Shown: positions 18,292 to 27,572 of the stretch, in pieces
How the letters are laid out: each line of letters opens with the position of its first letter
Position numbering within the stretch: the first letter of the stretch is position 1
Assembly: GCF_002077175.1 (NCBI RefSeq)
Contig: NZ_CP014943.1
Location: 682,001-746,000, forward strand
Reading direction: 5' to 3'
DNA length: 64,000 bases
Origin: Colwellia sp. PAMC 21821
Lineage (GTDB): Bacteria > Pseudomonadota > Gammaproteobacteria > Enterobacterales > Alteromonadaceae
Translations under genes and position numbers: made by a program
Notes under the pieces: model-generated
The model's input: the letters and a program-made list of their open reading frames with translations, nothing else
Databases searched by the model: none
Told to the model about the DNA's origin: nothing

Positions 18292-19171
18292 AATATACCA
18301 AGAAGAAGAGTTTCCAACGCCATTGATGCAATTGTGGCATAACTTCAAGCAACCTCCTGTGGTTTTGATCGGGTTTGGCTGTTTCTTGTTCCTCATTGTT
18401 TTAGCGATTTTAGCCAATATTATTGCTCCTTATTCCGCAGTTGAAAATCATTTAGATCACTTGTTACTGCCACCAGCATGGAGTGATGATGGTGATATCA
18501 GTTTTTTACTCGGTACAGACAACCTTGGTCGAGACATGTTATCACGCTTAATTGACGGGACTTCTCTGACTTTTGGTTTAAGTATTATTGTCGTTATTGC
18601 CTCTTTAGCTATTGGCGTTGTTATCGGCTCATTATCGGCCCTAACTACCGGTATTAAATCGAGTTTTTTAAACCATTTTCTCGACGTTATCTTGTCAATA
18701 CCTTCCTTACTTTTAGCCATTATTATTGTAGCGATACTCGGTCCAGGCCTAGAAAACACCTTATGGGCTGTTATTATGGTGCTTATTCCACAGTTTGTTC
18801 ATGTTACGCGAAATGCAGTTAGGGAAGAGTTTGCTAAAGACTATGTGTTAGCGTCACGCCTTGATGGTGCAAGCTCTATTAGAATTTTACGTTATTCTAT
18901 TTTTCCTAATATTATCGAAAAATTAATCAGCCAAGCCACACTTGCACAATCAGCCGCGATTCTAGACATAGCCGCGCTTGGTTTTTTAGGCTTAGGCGCC
19001 CCTATTCCTATGCCTGAATGGGGAGCTATGTTAGCCAACGGTATTGATTTATTTTATATCGCGCCTTGGACCGTCTACTTGCCCGGTTTAGCTATTTTAT
19101 TTTCGGTTGTCGCGACTAATTTAGTCGGTGAAGGCATGCGCCATGCGCTTAAAGTGCGCAAGGAAAACTAA
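18278..19171 (+). CDS. sapC: Peptide ABC transporter permease SapC
   Basis: A 297-residue DppC/OppC-type permease (E. coli SapC is 296). After a cytoplasmic N-terminus there is a first membrane helix (about 28-48), the conserved LLGTDNLGRDMLSRLI segment and the EAA-type loop (DYVLASRLDGASSIRILRYS). Pairs with SapB. Its stop overlaps the sapD start by one base. Confidence 0.94.
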   Translation: MARDKIYQEEEFPTPLMQLWHNFKQPPVVLIGFGCFLFLIVLAILANIIAPYSAVENHLDHLLLPPAWSDDGDISFLLGTDNLGRDMLSRLIDGTSLTFGLSIIVVIASLAIGVVIGSLSALTTGIKSSFLNHFLDVILSIPSLLLAIIIVAILGPGLENTLWAVIMVLIPQFVHVTRNAVREEFAKDYVLASRLDGASSIRILRYSIFPNIIEKLISQATLAQSAAILDIAALGFLGLGAPIPMPEWGAMLANGIDLFYIAPWTVYLPGLAILFSVVATNLVGEGMRHALKVRKEN

Positions 19172-20163
19172 TGAACTTAATTGATATCCGTAATCTTTCT
19201 ATTGAATTGAAAACAGGGGCAAAACCCATATTTGCCGTTGACCGTGTCAACCTCACCATGAAGGAAGGGGAAGTTCGCGGTTTAGTGGGAGAGTCTGGTT
19301 CAGGCAAGTCGTTGCTAGCACAAGCTATTGTTGGCGTACTTGATGAAAAATGGCGAGTTGACGCTGACCGATTTCATTGGCGAGGCAATGATCTGATGCG
19401 CTTGTCACCAGCAGAGCGAAAAGCGATTATATCTAAAGACGTGGCGATGATATTCCAAGAGCCAATGGCTTGTTTAGATCCCACCACCACCATAGGTGAG
19501 CAATTAGAAGAAGCCGTTGATGTTGAACAGTTAACTGGATTTTTTTGGCAGAAACGACAACAACGAAAACAAGCAGCAGTCAATTTATTACATAAAGTGG
19601 GCATCAAACAACACGAAGTCTGTGTAAAAAGCTTTCCACATCAATTAACCGATGCGCTATGTCAACGTGTGATGATTGCTATGGCCCTTGCACGACGCCC
19701 TATGTTGCTAATCGCTGATGAACCTACTGCAGCGATGGAAAGTACTAACCAAGGGCAAATATTTCGTCTCTTAGCGAGCTTAAACCAACTTAAAAACATG
19801 TCGATATTACTGATCAGCCATGATCTAGAGAATGTTACCCATTGGACGAATACTATTACGGTTATGTACAGTGGCCAATTTGTCGAGGCTGGCACTACAG
19901 AGCAAATATTTAACCAACCTTATCATCCATATACGCGTGCGCTTGTCGATAGTAGCCCAAAAGCGAATATAATGATCCCTAATAAATCTCGACTGATGAC
20001 TTTGCCTGGTAGTATCCCTATTTTGCAACATCTACCCATTGGATGTCGGCTAGGTCCCAGGTGTCCTCGCGCACAAAAAAACTGCGTAGACGCACCTAAA
20101 ATTAAAAACTACCATGGTCATCAAGTTAGTTGCCACTTTCCACTGAAGGATAGCTACTCGTGA
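19171..20163 (+). CDS. sapD: Peptide ABC transporter ATPase SapD
   Basis: A 330-residue ATPase, the same length as E. coli SapD. Walker A is GESGSGKSLLAQ near residue 39; Walker B is LLIADEPTAAME. The ABC signature is unusual: PHQLTDALCQRVMIAMALA replaces the normal LSGG with LTDA, as in E. coli SapD, suggesting SapD is the degenerate partner and SapF the main ATPase. A C-terminal cysteine-rich oligopeptide-transporter domain (CRLGPRCPRAQKNC) is present. Confidence 0.94.
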   Translation: MNLIDIRNLSIELKTGAKPIFAVDRVNLTMKEGEVRGLVGESGSGKSLLAQAIVGVLDEKWRVDADRFHWRGNDLMRLSPAERKAIISKDVAMIFQEPMACLDPTTTIGEQLEEAVDVEQLTGFFWQKRQQRKQAAVNLLHKVGIKQHEVCVKSFPHQLTDALCQRVMIAMALARRPMLLIADEPTAAMESTNQGQIFRLLASLNQLKNMSILLISHDLENVTHWTNTITVMYSGQFVEAGTTEQIFNQPYHPYTRALVDSSPKANIMIPNKSRLMTLPGSIPILQHLPIGCRLGPRCPRAQKNCVDAPKIKNYHGHQVSCHFPLKDSYS

Positions 20164-20945
20164 GTAATGTTTTATTACAAGTATCCGAGCTAAGTAAAAC
20201 CTACAAAGATAAAAACTACTGGTTTAACCGTAAATGCGTTACGGCACTAGAGCCTCTATCTTTTGATATTATGGCGCATAAAACCCTCGCGATAGTTGGC
20301 GAAACAGGCTCTGGAAAGTCTACGGTTGCAAAATTATTGGTTGGTGCTGAAATGCCAACTACCGGCCATATTCGTTTAAATGGTCAAACTTTAGAGCCTG
20401 GAAATTTCAAACAGCGTTGCCAACATATTCGCATGATTTTCCAAGACTCTGGCACAACATTAAATCCTAGCCTTACGATAGAACAACTATTAGATGAGCC
20501 TTTACGACTCAACACTAAGCTAGATGAAGGTGAGCGTCATCAATTGATCCGAGAAACCTTACATAAGGTCGGTTTATTGGCTGACCATATGAGCTTTTAT
20601 CCCCATATGTTTTCTGGTGGTCAAAAACAACGTATTTCACTGGCGCGAGCAATAATATTAAAACCACAAGTCATTATTTTAGACGAAGCTTTAGCGTCAC
20701 TCGACCCATCTTTGCGCTCTCAAATGATAAATCTATTACTCGATTTACAGCAACAAATGGGACTGGCATTCATATTAATTTCTCATAACCTTGGAATTGT
20801 TAGACATTTCAGTGATGAAATGATGGTGTTAAGTAATGGTAAAGTATTAGAGTTTGGAAAAACTTCAGATATATTGCAAAAGCCTAAACATAAGTACACC
20901 AAAAAGCTAATCATGAGCCAACGTTTTCAACTGCATTATCGTTAG
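20160..20945 (+). CDS. sapF: Peptide ABC transporter ATPase SapF
   Basis: A 261-residue ATPase that starts at a GTG overlapping the sapD stop (GTGA at 20160). Walker A GETGSGKSTVAKLL (near residue 43), signature SGGQKQRISLARA and Walker B VIILDEALASLD are all intact. Last gene of sapABCDF; in E. coli the Sap system is linked to resistance to antimicrobial peptides and to putrescine export. Confidence 0.94.
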   Translation: MSNVLLQVSELSKTYKDKNYWFNRKCVTALEPLSFDIMAHKTLAIVGETGSGKSTVAKLLVGAEMPTTGHIRLNGQTLEPGNFKQRCQHIRMIFQDSGTTLNPSLTIEQLLDEPLRLNTKLDEGERHQLIRETLHKVGLLADHMSFYPHMFSGGQKQRISLARAIILKPQVIILDEALASLDPSLRSQMINLLLDLQQQMGLAFILISHNLGIVRHFSDEMMVLSNGKVLEFGKTSDILQKPKHKYTKKLIMSQRFQLHYR

Positions 20946-21138
20946 TTAAGCTTTTAGTCCGTTTATCAGCATGCAATTTGGCATAATCAACACCTGTTGA
21001 ATAGCGTCGGTATGTCGTTTATTCTAACTACACTTAAACCTGCTACACTAACCTCAGTGTAAGCTGCTAATTCTAAGGAGTAATGTCATACATACAGATG
21101 CACGTTATATCATTTGGCTGCTAGATTTTCTCGCGAGT

Positions 21139-22101
21139 TTGGGAATGGATACTAAGGCCATTTCCGCCAAAAATGGTATTAATGACATAGCGCTTCAAGG
21201 GCATGATGCATTAATTAGCGCGAAACAGCACAAAGGCTTGTTACTTGATGCTCAGTGCAATTATAAAGGCAGTGACTTAGGTTTAATATTAGGCCTTCAG
21301 CGCTCAATTGCAACCCATGATCAACTAGCTTATTTAATGATAAGCAGCGCTACACTACGCGAAGCTAGTAACGCAGGATTAAAATACCAAAATTACTCAG
21401 GACGGTTTTCAGGCAACTTAGTGGTCACCTCTTTTAGCGAAATTCAAGCAGAAGGTTGCTATCAAATTGATGCCAAAGCAGAGCTTGGCGAACTACGTTT
21501 ACTTGCGATTGAAGATATTCTAGCGAATATCGTGACCACTGCACGATGGGTGCTTGGTCAAACATTACCCATTACTAAGCTGAGGTGTAATTACCCCGCA
21601 CCGGCACATATTGAGCGCTATCAATCTATTTTCCAATGTCCCATTGAATTTGACGCACCCGCGACGCAACTATTTTTTAATGCAGATATTTTAGATAAAC
21701 CCTTGCCTCAGGCAAGCCCGCAAAGTGTTACGCTATATAAAAAGCTCTGCGAAGAAAAAAGCATTACCCACAATCATGGCGATATTGCATGGCGGCTTTC
21801 GCAAATTATTGTTGAAGATCCTGCTGCGCCACCTTCCCTACATGACGCGGCTAAGATGCTGCACTTTAGCCCCCGTACATTAAGCCGTAAGTTGCTGGCC
21901 CAAGGTTGGCGATATCAACAGCTTATTGACCAAGTCAAAGAAATCCACGCTAGGCGCCATTTAAGCGATCCGACCTTGTCTATTACTCGAATTGGTCAAC
22001 AACTCGGTTATGCCGATAGCTCTGGCTTTCATCGCGCTTTCAAAAAATGGACAGGGCTATCTCCACGTGCCTTTCGCCAAGCCTTGTTTGAAGTTAAATA
22101 A
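21139..22101 (+). CDS. AraC family transcriptional regulator (start uncertain)
   Basis: A 320-residue protein (from the TTG at 21139) with an N-terminal AraC-binding-like domain (residues 1-190) and a C-terminal AraC DNA-binding domain with two helix-turn-helix motifs (SLHDAAKMLHFSPRTLSRKL and ITRIGQQLGYADSSGFHRAF). Protein-like sequence continues upstream in the same frame (TDARYIIWLLDFLASLG) back to about 21088 with no ATG or GTG. An ATG with a perfect AAGGAG site sits at 21083 but is one base out of frame. See the finding on this start. Confidence 0.85.
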   Translation: MGMDTKAISAKNGINDIALQGHDALISAKQHKGLLLDAQCNYKGSDLGLILGLQRSIATHDQLAYLMISSATLREASNAGLKYQNYSGRFSGNLVVTSFSEIQAEGCYQIDAKAELGELRLLAIEDILANIVTTARWVLGQTLPITKLRCNYPAPAHIERYQSIFQCPIEFDAPATQLFFNADILDKPLPQASPQSVTLYKKLCEEKSITHNHGDIAWRLSQIIVEDPAAPPSLHDAAKMLHFSPRTLSRKLLAQGWRYQQLIDQVKEIHARRHLSDPTLSITRIGQQLGYADSSGFHRAFKKWTGLSPRAFRQALFEVK

Positions 22102-22303
22102 CCCTTGAATGTGCTGCCCTTCTAATGGCGATATCAGATAATAAATTGACTAGATAGGACAAGCTTACTGAAGATGTTTTACGTAATATCTTTAGCAGAA
22201 GTACTATTTAGTAACCAATAATAGCTTTTTAATGACTCACCCAACAATTGATAGAAACTTTTTGTTTTGTCGTTAAGTGCTTTATTTGAGTTCTACTAAT
22301 AAT

Positions 22304-22508
22304 ACCAAATGTAATAAGTTATTGACCAATTTTAAGCGATGATAAATTGTTCAAGAATAAGGCGTTTGATTGATTAGGGCATGGATGCCCGTAAGTAGAA
22401 CAATGCAGGAGCAATTGTCGAGTAATAGCGGGCGTGTGTGATTGAAAACAACGCAGTTATTGACGATTTAAACCGCCTTAAAATGATCGATTATTTATTT
22501 CAATTGGT
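22304..22508. repeat. MITE-like repeat A, copy 1 (short form)
   Basis: A 205-bp element with imperfect terminal inverted repeats of about 35 bp (left ACCAAATGTAATAAGTTATT; right end reverse-complemented ACCAATTGAAATAAATAAT). Flanks are ATAAT and ATAAG. It is nearly identical to the copy at 24697-24950, which has 49 extra bases after GTTCAAGAATA. No coding capacity. It occupies nearly half of the 461-base gap before the aldolase gene; the remainder shows nothing recognisable. Confidence 0.8.
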
Positions 22509-22562
22509 ATAAGTCACCTTTTATCTTTTTTTCTGTTTTTAATCAACAGGGTAACATTTATC

Positions 22563-23333
22563 ATGAAAAAATATGACGGCGTTAATAAAGCCATGCTAGA
22601 TCGCTTTGCAACACGACCAGGGCGTAAAGCACTGCTTCCAGAACTTAGCGATAAAGCGCAAGTTGCCCTTATGTGTCGCATGCTCATTCGCGAAGGGTGG
22701 GATGAACACATTGCCGGGCATATCACGTATCGCTTGCCAAACGGTAATATCTTGACCAACCCATGGGAACTCGCTTGGGGTGAATTGACCGCTAGCGATA
22801 TTGTCACCCTAGATCCAAAAGGTAATGTCATTGATGGTGAATGGAACGTAACTCCGGCAATTGGCCTGCATTTGCAGTTACATGCTATGCGCCCCGATGC
22901 ACACTTGATTATTCATAACCATCCACACTACAGCGGCATTTGGGCCTGCATGCAGAGAGTGCCGCCAGTTTATGATCAGGCCAGTGCTTATTGCGGTGTA
23001 GATCTGCCCTTGTATAACGAATACGAAGGTACCTTTGAAGATGACGCAACCAGCGTCTCTGCGGCTGAAGCCTTGGGCGATGCTAAATGGGCGTTATTAG
23101 CAAATCATGGTTCATTAGTCGTTGGTAAAGATTTGCGTCAAGCACATCTTCGCGCTATTACCTTAGAGTGGCGAAGCAAGCGTGCTTATCAAGTTGAGTT
23201 AGGCGGAGGCGGCACCCCTTTAAGTGATGAAGAAGTTAAAAAAGTATCTATTGCTGATGAAAACGGGTTTCCGTTTATTTGGGAAGCCATGGCGCGCAAA
23301 GAATTGCGTCTTGACCCCAACTTAGTGGATTAA
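22563..23333 (+). CDS. Class II aldolase/adducin family protein
   Basis: A 256-residue protein of the class II aldolase/adducin fold. Zinc-binding histidines are visible in HNHPHYSG (near residue 118) and ANHGSLVVG (near 180), and an EH pair in DEHIAGHITYR (near 48) supplies the usual early motif. Members are fuculose-phosphate-type aldolases, methylthioribulose dehydratases or decarboxylases; the acyl-acid-like sequence here does not fix the substrate. It is paired with the TauD-type dioxygenase 38 bases downstream. Confidence 0.85.
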   Translation: MKKYDGVNKAMLDRFATRPGRKALLPELSDKAQVALMCRMLIREGWDEHIAGHITYRLPNGNILTNPWELAWGELTASDIVTLDPKGNVIDGEWNVTPAIGLHLQLHAMRPDAHLIIHNHPHYSGIWACMQRVPPVYDQASAYCGVDLPLYNEYEGTFEDDATSVSAAEALGDAKWALLANHGSLVVGKDLRQAHLRAITLEWRSKRAYQVELGGGGTPLSDEEVKKVSIADENGFPFIWEAMARKELRLDPNLVD

Positions 23334-23371
23334 ACCTCACCATTAATTTAGTTAAAAATAAGGAATAAATT

Positions 23372-24310
23372 ATGACCCTTACCGTTACTCCGCTTGATAG
23401 TGTTGGTGTAGAAGTATCAGGTTTTGACATTAATGCCCCTTTGACTGATGCAATAAAAGCTGAGTTAAAGGCTTTATGGTACGAGCATGCAATATTAGTG
23501 TTTCGCGATCAGGACGTGGATCCTGAAAAACAAATAGAGTTCAGTCGCATTTTCGGGCCTTTAGAGCTACATCCTCTGAAAGTAACGCAAAACGACGAGT
23601 ATCCAGAATTATTTGAGCTGAAAAATGGCGGTCCTATGGATAAATTCCAAACCGCATTTTACAAAGATCAGGAAATAGTAGGACGCTTAGACTGGCACAT
23701 GGATTTACATTACACGGCGCGCCCCAACCATGGCGCACTATTACGTGCTGTAGTGGTGGCTGAAGAAGACGGCCTTACTGGCTTTGGTGACTTAGCGAAA
23801 GCTTACGACGCCCTCGATGACGAAACCAAGGCAATACTTGAAAAACTAGAGGTTGTTTATAGTTTTAGCATGCAGCGTAGACACATGCGCTATGTTAATC
23901 TAGATGGCTATGAGCCAGGTCCTAATAGCCCAATGAAGCCGACTGACATTGGCTTTCCTGACTTTCCTGATGCTGCTTATCCCGCCGTAGTTACGCACCC
24001 TATAAGCGGTCGTAAAGTTCTTGAAGTGGTAGAGCAATTTTTGGACAGAGTAGTGACGCCACAGCAGTTTGGCTTATCAAACGATGAGTCTATTGAGTTA
24101 TTAGAGCGCCTAATAAAGCACTCTACCCAGCCAGAATTCACCTATTTTCACAAGTGGCGTAAAGGCGACATGGTGCTGTGGGATAACTGGCGCGCAATGC
24201 ACTGTACGACAGGTACTAAAGTCGGTGTAAACCGTGTTATTAATCGCACGACGATTAAAGGTGATGTGACACTTGGCCGAGTGCTAAAATCTAAGCCCTT
24301 ATCGGCATAG
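23372..24310 (+). CDS. TauD/TfdA family Fe(II)/2-oxoglutarate dioxygenase
   Basis: A 312-residue dioxygenase. The iron ligands are the HxD pair in LDWHMDLHYT (near residue 110) and a distal His in DNWRAMHCTTG (near 274); the following arginine (INRTTIKG) should bind 2-oxoglutarate. The family oxidises C-H bonds next to sulfonate, ether, or other groups, coupled to decarboxylation of 2-oxoglutarate. With the aldolase-like partner it could run a short catabolic step, but the substrate is unknown. GGA-type site before the ATG. Confidence 0.9.
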   Translation: MTLTVTPLDSVGVEVSGFDINAPLTDAIKAELKALWYEHAILVFRDQDVDPEKQIEFSRIFGPLELHPLKVTQNDEYPELFELKNGGPMDKFQTAFYKDQEIVGRLDWHMDLHYTARPNHGALLRAVVVAEEDGLTGFGDLAKAYDALDDETKAILEKLEVVYSFSMQRRHMRYVNLDGYEPGPNSPMKPTDIGFPDFPDAAYPAVVTHPISGRKVLEVVEQFLDRVVTPQQFGLSNDESIELLERLIKHSTQPEFTYFHKWRKGDMVLWDNWRAMHCTTGTKVGVNRVINRTTIKGDVTLGRVLKSKPLSA

Positions 24311-24343
24311 AGCAGTCATTAGCAAAATAGGTTATCAGGCGCA

Positions 24344-24363
24344 ACTTGATGTGAGCATCAAGT
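24344..24363 (+). terminator. Stem-loop after the dioxygenase gene
   Basis: A perfect 8-bp stem ACTTGATG / CATCAAGT with a TGAG loop, 33 bases after the stop. No T-run follows, so termination by it alone is doubtful. The stretch 24364-24633 shows nothing else recognisable. Confidence 0.35.
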
Positions 24364-24633
24364 AAATAGACTCGAGCCATCCAAGATTTCTTTTTAGGAA
24401 AGTATATTTTGAATGATAATAGTACATAAAATGCTCGAGTCAACTTCTTCAACGCTAACCCAACTAAACCCACTTTAGTAGAGGTTAGAGTACTCAATAA
24501 CAAGTTCCCATTTGTCGCTTCGTATCTGCATCGATGAGTATTTATGTAAAAACGACTACACCTGCAGTACTGACTTTAGCATAACGAGTGCTGCGGTCTT
24601 TAAGTCCCTGAATTGTCATTTTTCCTGTTTGTT

Positions 24634-25031
24634 ATACTAATTTAGTTAATTTAATTAATTAAGTGTTCTACTTTTTCATCTGGAACGATGGATAATACCA
24701 AATGTAATAAGTTATTGACCAATTTTAAGCGAGGATAAATTGTTCAAGAATACATGTTTATTGTTCCAGACTAAACATAAGTACCTGCTTCCCTGCAGGC
24801 AAGGCGTTTGATTGATTAGGGCATGGATGCCCGTAAGTAGAACAATGCAGGAGCAATTGTCGAGTAATAGCGGGCGTGTGTGATTGAAAACAACGCAGTT
24901 ATTGACGATTTAAACCGCCTTAAAATGATCGATTATTTATTTCAATTGGTATAATTAGAAGACATAAAATTTAGTCAGCAGTTATTCATTTTAACCATTA
25001 ACAATGAGCAGCTAATTAATCAGCCGGGTAT
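24634..25031. repeat. MITE-like repeat B, copy 2, interrupted by repeat A
   Basis: The left part (24634-24696) and right part (24951-25031) match the repeat at 12696-12857: terminal ATAC(C/T)AA, the CTACTTTTTCATC block, GGATAAT, and TTCATTTTAACCAT. Repeat A is inserted after GGATAAT. Removing it with one copy of ATAAT restores a sequence that aligns to copy 1 without a gap at the join. An internal block of about 33 bp present in copy 1 is missing further right. Confidence 0.7.
24697..24950. repeat. MITE-like repeat A, copy 2 (long form), nested in repeat B
   Basis: A 254-bp element flanked by a 5-bp direct repeat ATAAT (24692-24696 and 24951-24955), consistent with target-site duplication. 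Apart from 49 additional bases containing a short inverted repeat (ATGTTTA / TAAACAT), it differs from the copy at 22304-22508 by about one base. Confidence 0.85.
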
Positions 25032-25054
25032 TATTAGTACTTAACAATAGACCT

Positions 25055-25081
25055 AAAAAAACCAGCAAACGCTGGTTTTTA
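25055..25081 (-). terminator. rpoS terminator
   Basis: ACCAGC-AAAC-GCTGGT stem with T-run on the minus-strand transcript (A7 on the plus strand to its left), 33 bases after the rpoS stop. Confidence 0.88.
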
Positions 25082-25113
25082 TTTAAGGGTACTACCTAGT
25101 TCAGCTTATAAAT

Positions 25114-26040
25114 TTACACTTGAAATAGCGCTTCAATAGATAAGTTTTGTTGACTTAAAATATCGCGTAAACGTTTCAGCGCTTCCACTTGAATTTGACG
25201 CACGCGTTCACGTGTTAAGCCAATTTCAACACCTACATCTTCTAATGTTGCGGCTTCGTAGCCTAGTAAGCCAAAACGTCTTGCTAATACTTCTCGTTGT
25301 TTAGAATTAAGCTCATTCAACCAATCTACAATACTATGTTTAATATCGTTTGTTTGTAACTTGGTTTCCGGGCCGCCGCCTTTTTCATCAGGAATAACAT
25401 CTAATAAAACTTTTTCACCTTCACCGCCAAAGGGCGAATCGACTGAAGCAATACGTTCGTTTAAACGTAGCATTTTACTGACACTTTCTACGGGAACATC
25501 AAGTTCTAGGGCAATATCTTCTGCGGTAGGTTCATGGTCAAGCTTTTGCACCAGCTCACGGGCTGTACGTAAGTAAATATTAAGTTCTTTAACAACATGA
25601 ATAGGTAATCGAATAGTGCGGGTTTGGTTCATAATGGCACGTTCAATTGTTTGACGAATCCACCAAGTTGCGTAAGTAGAGAATCGAAAGCCACGCTCGG
25701 GGTCGAATTTTTCAACGGCGCGAATGAGACCTAGGTTACCTTCTTCGATTAAATCTAATAACGGTAAACCACGATTGTTATAACGGCGAGCAATTTTTAC
25801 GACTAAACGAAGATTACTTTCAATCATACGTTTTCGAGAGCGTTCGTCACCTTTGAGAGCAAGGCGAGAAAAGTAGACTTCTTCTTCTGCGGTTAATAAT
25901 GGTGAAAATCCGATTTCACTTAAATATATTTGTGTTGCATCTAAACTAGAAGGCGCCTCTTCAGGCATTTCTGCCTTGGTGCTTTTTGGTTTATCCTTAA
26001 CTGCAACATCAGAACATGCTATTTGTTTTTTTATGCCCAT
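25114..26040 (-). CDS. rpoS: RNA polymerase sigma factor RpoS (sigma-38)
   Basis: A 308-residue sigma-70-family factor. Region 1.2 ([21 protein letters not shown]), region 2 ([30 protein letters not shown] and the -10 binding segment [16 protein letters not shown]), region 3 and region 4 with its helix-turn-helix ([20 protein letters not shown]) are all present. It is the general stress/stationary phase sigma factor. The place directly after nlpD is the standard gammaproteobacterial order; E. coli drives rpoS mostly from a promoter inside nlpD. Confidence 0.97.
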   Translation of the reverse strand: MGIKKQIACSDVAVKDKPKSTKAEMPEEAPSSLDATQIYLSEIGFSPLLTAEEEVYFSRLALKGDERSRKRMIESNLRLVVKIARRYNNRGLPLLDLIEEGNLGLIRAVEKFDPERGFRFSTYATWWIRQTIERAIMNQTRTIRLPIHVVKELNIYLRTARELVQKLDHEPTAEDIALELDVPVESVSKMLRLNERIASVDSPFGGEGEKVLLDVIPDEKGGGPETKLQTNDIKHSIVDWLNELNSKQREVLARRFGLLGYEAATLEDVGVEIGLTRERVRQIQVEALKRLRDILSQQNLSIEALFQV

Positions 26041-26124
26041 GTTATATCTCCCGCTTTAGCTTCTGCTAAATTTACTGACTAATTATCCACATTGACCTCA
26101 ATTTATTTTGATAAATTTTTATTA

Positions 26125-26973
26125 TTATTTCGGCAAATACTTCATAGGATTAACTGATTTCCCGCGAAAGCGAACTTCAAAATGAAGCATGACTCTTTCA
26201 GCGTCAGTATTTCCCATTCTAGCAATCACTTGACCGGCTTTAACAACTTGCTGCTCTTTGACAAGAATGCGATCGTTGTGAGCATAAGCACTAAGGTAGT
26301 CGTCATTATGTTTAACGATAACTAACTGGCCGTAACCCTGTAACGCATCACCGGCATAAACTACTTTGCCGTCTGCAGTTGCTTTTACCGAATCGCCGCG
26401 ACGCCCCGCAATGTCGATTCCTTTATTTCCTTGCTTTGCGGAGGAAAAGTTACGAATAACTTTCCCTTTCGCAGGCCACTGCCACTCTCTTATTTTTTGT
26501 GAAAAAGCAGTGGTTTGTTGTTGAGCTTTGTTGATTGATTTTCGCTCAACCACATTTCCACCATACTCCTGCTTTTTCTTCTGTGCAATAGGTTTTGTTA
26601 TAACTTTTTGTTTAGACGAGTTAGTACTTTTACGCTTAGTACTATTATCACTAGGCTTACTGGTGTTTTTGGTTAAAAATAATTTTTGTTGCGGAAAAAT
26701 ACTGTATGGCGCTTTGATATTATTGATATCGGCTAAGGTACGTACATCGACATCGGCACGCCATGCGATTGAATACAAAGTTTCACCTTTTTTAACTATA
26801 TATTCACTTCCCGTAACACTGTTCTTAAGCCTTTGACTCAGCGGAAGTGAGCCTTGAACGTCGACGACAGGAGCAGGTTTACTACGACTAGAACAGCCAT
26901 TAATAGCGACTATCATGATTAACACTAATAAATGATTAGTGTTAAATAGTTGACCCTGCATCCATTTCGTCAT
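26125..26973 (-). CDS. nlpD: NlpD-type LysM/M23 lipoprotein, activator of cell-wall amidase
   Basis: A 282-residue lipoprotein from the ATG at 26973, chosen because the longer frame (to 27039) runs into yqaA and lacks a signal. The lipobox is INGC, about residue 27. A LysM domain follows (YIVKKGETLYSIAWRADVDV), then a Lys/Ser-rich linker and a C-terminal LytM/M23 domain (GIDIAGRRGDSVKATADGKV, HFEVRFRGKSVNP). The metal-binding His of active M23 enzymes is not complete, as in NlpD/EnvC activators. It should bind peptidoglycan and activate AmiC during division. Confidence 0.92.
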   Translation of the reverse strand: MTKWMQGQLFNTNHLLVLIMIVAINGCSSRSKPAPVVDVQGSLPLSQRLKNSVTGSEYIVKKGETLYSIAWRADVDVRTLADINNIKAPYSIFPQQKLFLTKNTSKPSDNSTKRKSTNSSKQKVITKPIAQKKKQEYGGNVVERKSINKAQQQTTAFSQKIREWQWPAKGKVIRNFSSAKQGNKGIDIAGRRGDSVKATADGKVVYAGDALQGYGQLVIVKHNDDYLSAYAHNDRILVKEQQVVKAGQVIARMGNTDAERVMLHFEVRFRGKSVNPMKYLPK

Positions 26974-26990
26974 AACTAACAGAACACCCT

Positions 26991-27569
26991 TTATCGTGTC
27001 GCAATATAGGCAATAACAATAGCGCCAACAACAAGCCAACCTAATACATCAACCCACTGCTTAAGTTTTTTCTCCATTGCCGCTCCACCCCAGCGAATAA
27101 TACCGGCAACCATGAAGAATCGCATGCCACGACCTATGGCTGACGCTAATAAAAATGGCAAAAATGCCATACTTAAAAAGCCAGCACTCACAGTAAATAA
27201 CTTATAGGGAATTGGAGAGAAGCCAGCAATAAATACCACCCAAACACCCCATTCACTAAACCACAACATGGCTTTATCAAAGCGTGCCTGATATCCAAAT
27301 TCGGTGATCAGTGGTTGGATCCAAGGTTCGAACATTAGATAACCCAAGCCATAACCTACAATACCGCCCAGCACTGAAGCAATAGTCGTGATTGTCGCGA
27401 AACGCCATGCCTTATCGCGTTGCGCCATCACCATAGGCGCGAGTAAAACGTCAGGTGGAATAGGGAAAAAAACCGATTCAGCAAATGTTAATACCGCCAA
27501 AATTCTGGGCGCAAACTTATGCTCTGCCCACTTAAGGGTCCATTCATATAATGCAGAAAATATTTTCAC
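26991..27569 (-). CDS. yqaA: YqaA family inner membrane protein (VTT/DedA-like)
   Basis: A 192-residue protein with four or more membrane helices and the DedA-like sequence FAESVFFPIPPDVLLAPMV near residue 28, ending in GGIVGYGLGYLMF. Members of the wider VTT superfamily are linked to lipid carrier flipping, but YqaA itself is uncharacterised. It lies between pcm and nlpD, a position seen in many Alteromonadales and Vibrio genomes. Confidence 0.85.
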   Translation of the reverse strand: MKIFSALYEWTLKWAEHKFAPRILAVLTFAESVFFPIPPDVLLAPMVMAQRDKAWRFATITTIASVLGGIVGYGLGYLMFEPWIQPLITEFGYQARFDKAMLWFSEWGVWVVFIAGFSPIPYKLFTVSAGFLSMAFLPFLLASAIGRGMRFFMVAGIIRWGGAAMEKKLKQWVDVLGWLVVGAIVIAYIATR

Positions 27570-27572
27570 AAA

